From Flavobacteriales bacterium (GTDB lineage Bacteria > Bacteroidota > Bacteroidia > NS11-12g > UBA955), in assembly GCA_947450405.1 (NCBI GenBank), contig CANFVI010000074.1, positions 1 through 7,824 on the forward strand: 7,824 nucleotides of DNA, given 5' to 3'. The notes beneath the pieces are model-generated. The model was not told the DNA's origin, did not search any database, and was given only the letters and a program-made list of their open reading frames with translations. Positions 6,458-7,824 of the stretch are shown here, in pieces (position 1 is the stretch's first letter; every line of letters starts with the position of its first letter). A program made the translations under genes and the position numbers.

Positions 6458-7824
6458 CCTTTTTCTTTACCCTTTTCAAATCCAATCTATTAGCCGCGTC
6501 ATTTGATAATCCCTCAATATAAGGATGCATTAATCTCATACTTTTGTCGTAATACAAAATAAACACCGGCGAATTCTCAACAATTAATTTATTGGCCAAC
6601 TGAATATCCTCCTTCCTTTTTGAAGGGATTTCATAACTACCAAATGCTATTCTTTGGAATAATTGATCAAATTTCTCTGAAGAAAAATGGGTATAATTGG
6701 GTCCATTGGGACTAAAATATTTGGTAAAGAAGCATGACAGGAAATTCTCGGCGTCAGGATAATCGGCAATCCACGATCCCCTAAACATACCTAGTTTACC
6801 TTGGTTTCTCAATTGACGAATCATTCCACCCGTTTGCAAATCAACCTCAACGGGTATTCCAATTTGTTCCCAAGATTTTTGCAAAAACACAGCAATATCT
6901 AAATAGTCAGCAGTTACGGTGATTTTTAATTTTGCGAATTTTTTTGGGCTTTTGATATATTTAGCCGCTGCCAAATACTTTTTGGCAGAATCTAGGTTGA
7001 ATAGATTTTGGTTATTGTCAATTTCTCCGCTTAAAGAAGGGGGCACAAATCCACCATTCCCTTCTGTACCAAGTCCATTACGGAGATATTTAAGCATCGA
7101 TTTCCTATCTACCGACCATTGTAATGCTTTTCTCAGATTCACGTCTGCAAAAGGATTTGTTTTCCCATCTAATGAATCTCCCAAGTAAAATCCTACATAT
7201 TCAGTATTCAAAAAAGGAGTTATGAGCGCTTTTATTCTGTGTTTATATTTGGCTTTTATTTGTCCATCTTTTCCCAAAAGATCATCTTTGAATGTTCCAT
7301 CAATGCCATTAAAAAAATCATACTTACCAGCCAAAAATTGCATAAACGCTGTTTGTTTGTTTTTAACAAAATCAACATTAATTGCTTCTAAATAAGGCAA
7401 TCGAACATCTTTTTCAAATTGGTAATACTTTGGATTTTTAAGCATAACCAATCGTACATCTTCTTCCCACTTTTTCAAATAGAATGGGCCTGTTCCTATT
7501 GGGCAACGACCCAATTTCCCGGTTTTCCAATTTTCCGTATTTTGAGGGACAATCCAAGCATAGTTTGTAGCGAGCAACGACAAGAATGCAGGAAACGGAC
7601 TTTTTAATGTAATTTGGATGGTTGAATCATTGAGAGCAATAAAAGGTGCGTTTTTTGATTTTTTCAAATCGGCAATAGACATTCCCTCTGGAATATCAAT
7701 TTTATCAGAAAATATCCAGGCTCCTGGGGAAGCCGTTTTTGGATCTATTACACGGTAAAAACTGTAAAGTACATCTTGAACACTGATGTTTTGAAATTGT
7801 GTTTGCGGTTTACCCCAAACGGCA
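6447..7824 (-). CDS. ABC transporter solute-binding protein, family 5 (peptide/nickel type), N-terminus cut by window edge
   Basis: The frame stays open from the TAG stop at 6449-6447 to the right edge, so the ATG at 7682 is internal, and 458 residues are visible. Upstream of that ATG the frame encodes NISVQDVLYSFYRVIDPKTA (visible residues 12-31), a hallmark segment of the SBP_bac_5 (OppA/DppA) family, which confirms the extension. Further family features are PIGTGPFYLKKW (108-119), RKALQWSVDR (231-240), the ADYPDAENFL segment (353-362) and the C-terminal SPVFILYYDK. Such proteins capture peptides or similar solutes outside the inner membrane and deliver them to an ABC importer; in Bacteroidota many are lipoproteins, but the signal peptide lies outside the window. 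No Opp/Dpp permease or ATPase genes are visible. The specificity cannot be assigned. The lysine-rich C-terminus (RVKKKVRS) overlaps the 3' end of the mlaF-like gene. Confidence 0.88.
   Translation of the reverse strand, partial: AVWGKPQTQFQNISVQDVLYSFYRVIDPKTASPGAWIFSDKIDIPEGMSIADLKKSKNAPFIALNDSTIQITLKSPFPAFLSLLATNYAWIVPQNTENWKTGKLGRCPIGTGPFYLKKWEEDVRLVMLKNPKYYQFEKDVRLPYLEAINVDFVKNKQTAFMQFLAGKYDFFNGIDGTFKDDLLGKDGQIKAKYKHRIKALITPFLNTEYVGFYLGDSLDGKTNPFADVNLRKALQWSVDRKSMLKYLRNGLGTEGNGGFVPPSLSGEIDNNQNLFNLDSAKKYLAAAKYIKSPKKFAKLKITVTADYLDIAVFLQKSWEQIGIPVEVDLQTGGMIRQLRNQGKLGMFRGSWIADYPDAENFLSCFFTKYFSPNGPNYTHFSSEKFDQLFQRIAFGSYEIPSKRKEDIQLANKLIVENSPVFILYYDKSMRLMHPYIEGLSNDAANRLDLKRVKKKVRS

Noticed and set aside
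6447..7682. Treating the ATG at 7682 as the start of the solute-binding protein
   Set aside because: The frame is open to the window edge and encodes a conserved family segment upstream of this Met, so the ATG is internal and the gene is truncated by the window.

Overview
The window looks like ordinary, AT-rich core chromosome of a member of the Bacteroidota, most likely a Flavobacteriales-type organism (lineage below phylum is a guess). Three things support this. The protein sequences resemble Bacteroidota versions of TatC, FabG, RecG and the MlaE/MlaF pair. No start codon has a clear Shine-Dalgarno sequence in front of it. The intergenic region between fabG and recG carries matches to the phylum's TTG / TAnnTTTG promoter type.

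Layout. Positions 1-2687 hold four minus-strand genes that read right to left as fabG (3-oxoacyl-ACP reductase), tatC (twin-arginine translocase), rpiB (ribose-5-phosphate isomerase B) and a miaE-like tRNA hydroxylase. The spacing is tight (50 nt gap, 8 nt overlap, 5 nt gap), so they probably form one operon. The miaE-like gene runs off the left edge, probably within a few codons of its stop. A 127-nt divergent intergenic region (2688-2814) separates this group from a plus-strand group: recG (DNA helicase), a MlaE-like permease and a MlaF-like ATPase. The last two are coupled by an ATGA overlap. The right end (6447 to the edge) is a minus-strand family 5 (peptide-type) solute-binding protein. 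It overlaps the end of the mlaF-like gene tail to tail by 11 bp, and its N-terminus lies outside the window.

How the genes relate. The four-gene group mixes fatty-acid synthesis, folded-protein export, pentose-phosphate metabolism and tRNA modification, so it looks like a housekeeping operon and not a pathway. The MlaE/MlaF pair would form the membrane and motor parts of a lipid transporter, but no MCE-domain (MlaD) partner is next to it. The solute-binding protein is unrelated to that pair and simply converges on it.

No stretch over 300 bases lacks a gene; the largest gap is the 127-nt divergent region. I saw no RNA genes, mobile elements, CRISPR arrays or convincing terminators. I did not find a new biological system. 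The findings are modest: possible promoters, a possible hairpin at the fabG start, a cysteine pair in the TatC loop, the missing MCE partner and the convergent overlap.
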